A DNA stretch of 33,214 nucleotides, taken from the NCBI RefSeq assembly GCF_001238275.1, contig NZ_LGTB01000066.1:1-33214 (forward strand). The letters are read 5' to 3'. Under the pieces are notes generated by a model. The model searched no databases. It saw nothing but the letters and a program-made list of their open reading frames with translations, and was not told where the DNA came from. Every line of letters begins with the position of its first letter. Position 1 is the first letter of the stretch. This document shows positions 32,001 to 33,214 of the stretch, one piece after another. Origin of the DNA: Bradyrhizobium viridifuturi (GTDB lineage: Bacteria; Pseudomonadota; Alphaproteobacteria; Rhizobiales; Xanthobacteraceae). The translations under genes were made by a program, and so were the position numbers.

Positions 32001-32897
32001 ATGACCGCAGTTCCCGTCGCCGGCCGCGCGCCGCTGTCACCGCTCGGCCTCGCATTCCTGGTCGTCGCCTCGACCGGCTGGGGCCTCAATTTCCCGATCA
32101 TGAAATTCCTGCTGACGGAGTGGCCGCCGTTGTCGTCGCGCGGGCTGTGCGGCGTGGTCGGCGCGGCCGGGCTCGCTCTGGTGGCGCTCGCACGCGGACA
32201 GACGCTGCGTGTGCCCGATGGCATGTGGTTGCGGCTTGCCCTGGTGTCGACGCTGTCGATCGGCGGCTGGGTCGCGTCGATGGGCCTCGCGCTGATCTGG
32301 CTGCGGGCCAGCGAGGCGGCCGTGCTCGGCATCTCGATTCCGGTGTGGGTCGCGCTGGTGGCCTGGCCGGTGCTCGACGAGCGCGTGTCGCTGCCGCGCG
32401 CGCTTGCGCTTGCGGTGGCGCTCGCCGGGATCGCGGCGCTGATCGGCGGCGGCGGGATCGACGCCAGCCTCGGCAAGTTGCCGGGCATTCTGTTCGCGCT
32501 TGCGGGCGCGCTTTGCGTCGGGCTCGGCACGGTGCTGACCAAGTTCTTCAAGCTCGCAATGCCGCCGCTGTCGCTCGCGGCCTGGCAGCTTGCGATCGGC
32601 TGCGTGCCGATCGCAATCGCCGGCGTCCTGATCGAGCAGCCTCAGCTCGCCGCGCTGTCGCAGCTCGGCTGGGCGTCGATGCTCTACATGACGCTGATCC
32701 AGTTCTGCCTTTGCTACGTCTGCTGGTTTGTGGCGCTCGAGCGGCTGCCGGCGGCGACCGCGTCGATCGGCACGCTGCTGGTTCCCGTGGTCGGCGTGCT
32801 GGCGGCGGCAGCCATGCTGCGCGAGCCGCTCAGCGCGAGCGACATCGCGGCGCTGCTGGTGACGTTCGCGGCCGTCGCGGTGGCCCTGCGGACCTGA
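32001..32897 (+). CDS. EamA/DMT-family transporter, paralogue of the gene at 26814
   Basis: A 298-residue inner-membrane protein starting MTAVPVAGRA, with ACAGG six bases before the ATG. Two EamA repeats with ten hydrophobic segments; STGWGLNFPIMKFLL and GLGTVLTKFFKLAMPP align position by position with the first transporter, as do QLAIGCVPIAI and TLIQFC. The substrate is unknown. It is followed at once by a strong hairpin, and its promoter lies in the 180 bases after the divergent response-regulator gene. Confidence 0.87.
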   Translation: MTAVPVAGRAPLSPLGLAFLVVASTGWGLNFPIMKFLLTEWPPLSSRGLCGVVGAAGLALVALARGQTLRVPDGMWLRLALVSTLSIGGWVASMGLALIWLRASEAAVLGISIPVWVALVAWPVLDERVSLPRALALAVALAGIAALIGGGGIDASLGKLPGILFALAGALCVGLGTVLTKFFKLAMPPLSLAAWQLAIGCVPIAIAGVLIEQPQLAALSQLGWASMLYMTLIQFCLCYVCWFVALERLPAATASIGTLLVPVVGVLAAAAMLREPLSASDIAALLVTFAAVAVALRT

Positions 32898-32912
32898 ACT
32901 GGCCGGCATGAA

Positions 32913-32938
32913 AGAGGGCGGCGTTGCCGCCGCCCTCT
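32913..32938. terminator. bidirectional hairpin between convergent eamA and BA14K genes
   Basis: A perfect 11-bp stem, AGAGGGCGGCG (32913-32923) with CGCCGCCCTCT (32928-32938), loop TTGC. On the minus strand it is followed by TTTC; on the plus strand there is no T-run. It is placed between two convergent stop codons 65 bases apart. Confidence 0.7.
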
Positions 32939-32962
32939 GTTCAACCGGAATTTGTGTCTTCG

Positions 32963-33214
32963 TTACGGGCAGGGGTGCCGCAGGCCGTCAAAGCCGAGAT
33001 AGGTACCCGAGGCCGGATCGTAGGACCTGTAGCGCTGCGCGCAGTAGCTCGCATCGCCGCCCGGCGCGGCTTCCACGGCGACAGGTGCGCTGTCGTCGTA
33101 ATAGCCGTAGCTGTCGTCATAGTAGCCGTACCCCGGCCCGTAGCCGTAGTACGCGCCCGAAGCGAGGGCGCCGCCGACGACTGCACCGGCAACTGCGCCC
33201 GGCCCAGAAGCCGC
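32963..33214 (-). CDS. BA14K family protein, partial (N-terminus beyond right edge)
   Basis: The frame is open from the right edge to TAA at 32965-32963, giving 84 C-terminal residues. A Gly/Tyr-rich run (YYGYGPGYGYYDDSYGYYDD) is followed by YCAQRYRSYDPASGTYLG and a C-terminal DGLRHPCP, the hallmark end of BA14K-type proteins, first described as a Brucella immunoreactive, lectin-like antigen. A Gly/Ala-rich hydrophobic segment precedes the Tyr-rich part and is probably a membrane or export segment. The start and signal peptide are outside the window. Likely periplasmic or envelope protein of Rhizobiales. Confidence 0.8.
   Translation of the reverse strand, partial: AASGPGAVAGAVVGGALASGAYYGYGPGYGYYDDSYGYYDDSAPVAVEAAPGGDASYCAQRYRSYDPASGTYLGFDGLRHPCP

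Overview
The window looks like a piece of an alphaproteobacterial chromosome, most likely a Bradyrhizobium or Rhodopseudomonas relative (Nitrobacteraceae). This is inferred from the high GC content, a 1258-residue adenosylcobalamin-dependent ribonucleotide reductase with a C-terminal zinc cluster, a BA14K-family protein, a PcfJ-like protein and a CHASE3/PAS hybrid histidine kinase beside a single-domain response regulator. No RNA gene or CRISPR array was recognised.

Positions 1 to about 22,200 form an accessory region in which almost every gene lies on the minus strand. From left to right it holds: (a) the start of a protein built from 17-residue tandem repeats, cut by the window edge and lying just downstream of a large DExH helicase; (b) a Tn7-like transposition operon, tnsA-tnsB-tnsC-tniQ, followed by two small unknown genes; (c) a 600-base gene-free stretch rich in hairpins, a candidate transposon end; (d) a five-gene cluster with a zinc-ribbon protein, a calcineurin-like phosphoesterase, a winged-helix-like protein, a protein resembling the N-terminal part of certain AAA ATPases, and a small conserved protein; (e) a short ribbon-helix-helix-like gene preceded by two identical 14-bp palindromes; (f) a six-gene, co-oriented cassette: DUF6338 membrane protein, a 59-residue GYQP-motif protein, a caspase fused to a Ski2-like helicase, a DUF2235 lipase-like hydrolase with a membrane hairpin, a SIR2-like NADase and a HEPN-like protein.

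Cassette (f) is the best candidate for an undescribed system. It joins a nucleic-acid motor, a protease, a membrane-active hydrolase, an NAD-consuming domain and a HEPN-like protein in one transcriptional direction, which is the usual make-up of abortive-infection immunity. Its function is inferred, not shown. The accessory region ends at a cluster of direct repeats (22,121-22,178) only 45 bases past the end of nrdJ.

From 22,223 to the right edge the genes look like ordinary chromosome: nrdJ, two paralogous EamA/DMT transporters flanking a PcfJ-like gene and a two-component pair, and a BA14K gene cut by the right edge. Seven single-base frame breaks were found, in both accessory genes and the chromosomal kinase. 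Each can be repaired by restoring or removing one base, usually in a short homopolymer. Consensus sequencing error is therefore a serious alternative to real gene decay, and it matters for judging tnsC, tniQ, the SIR2 gene and the kinase.
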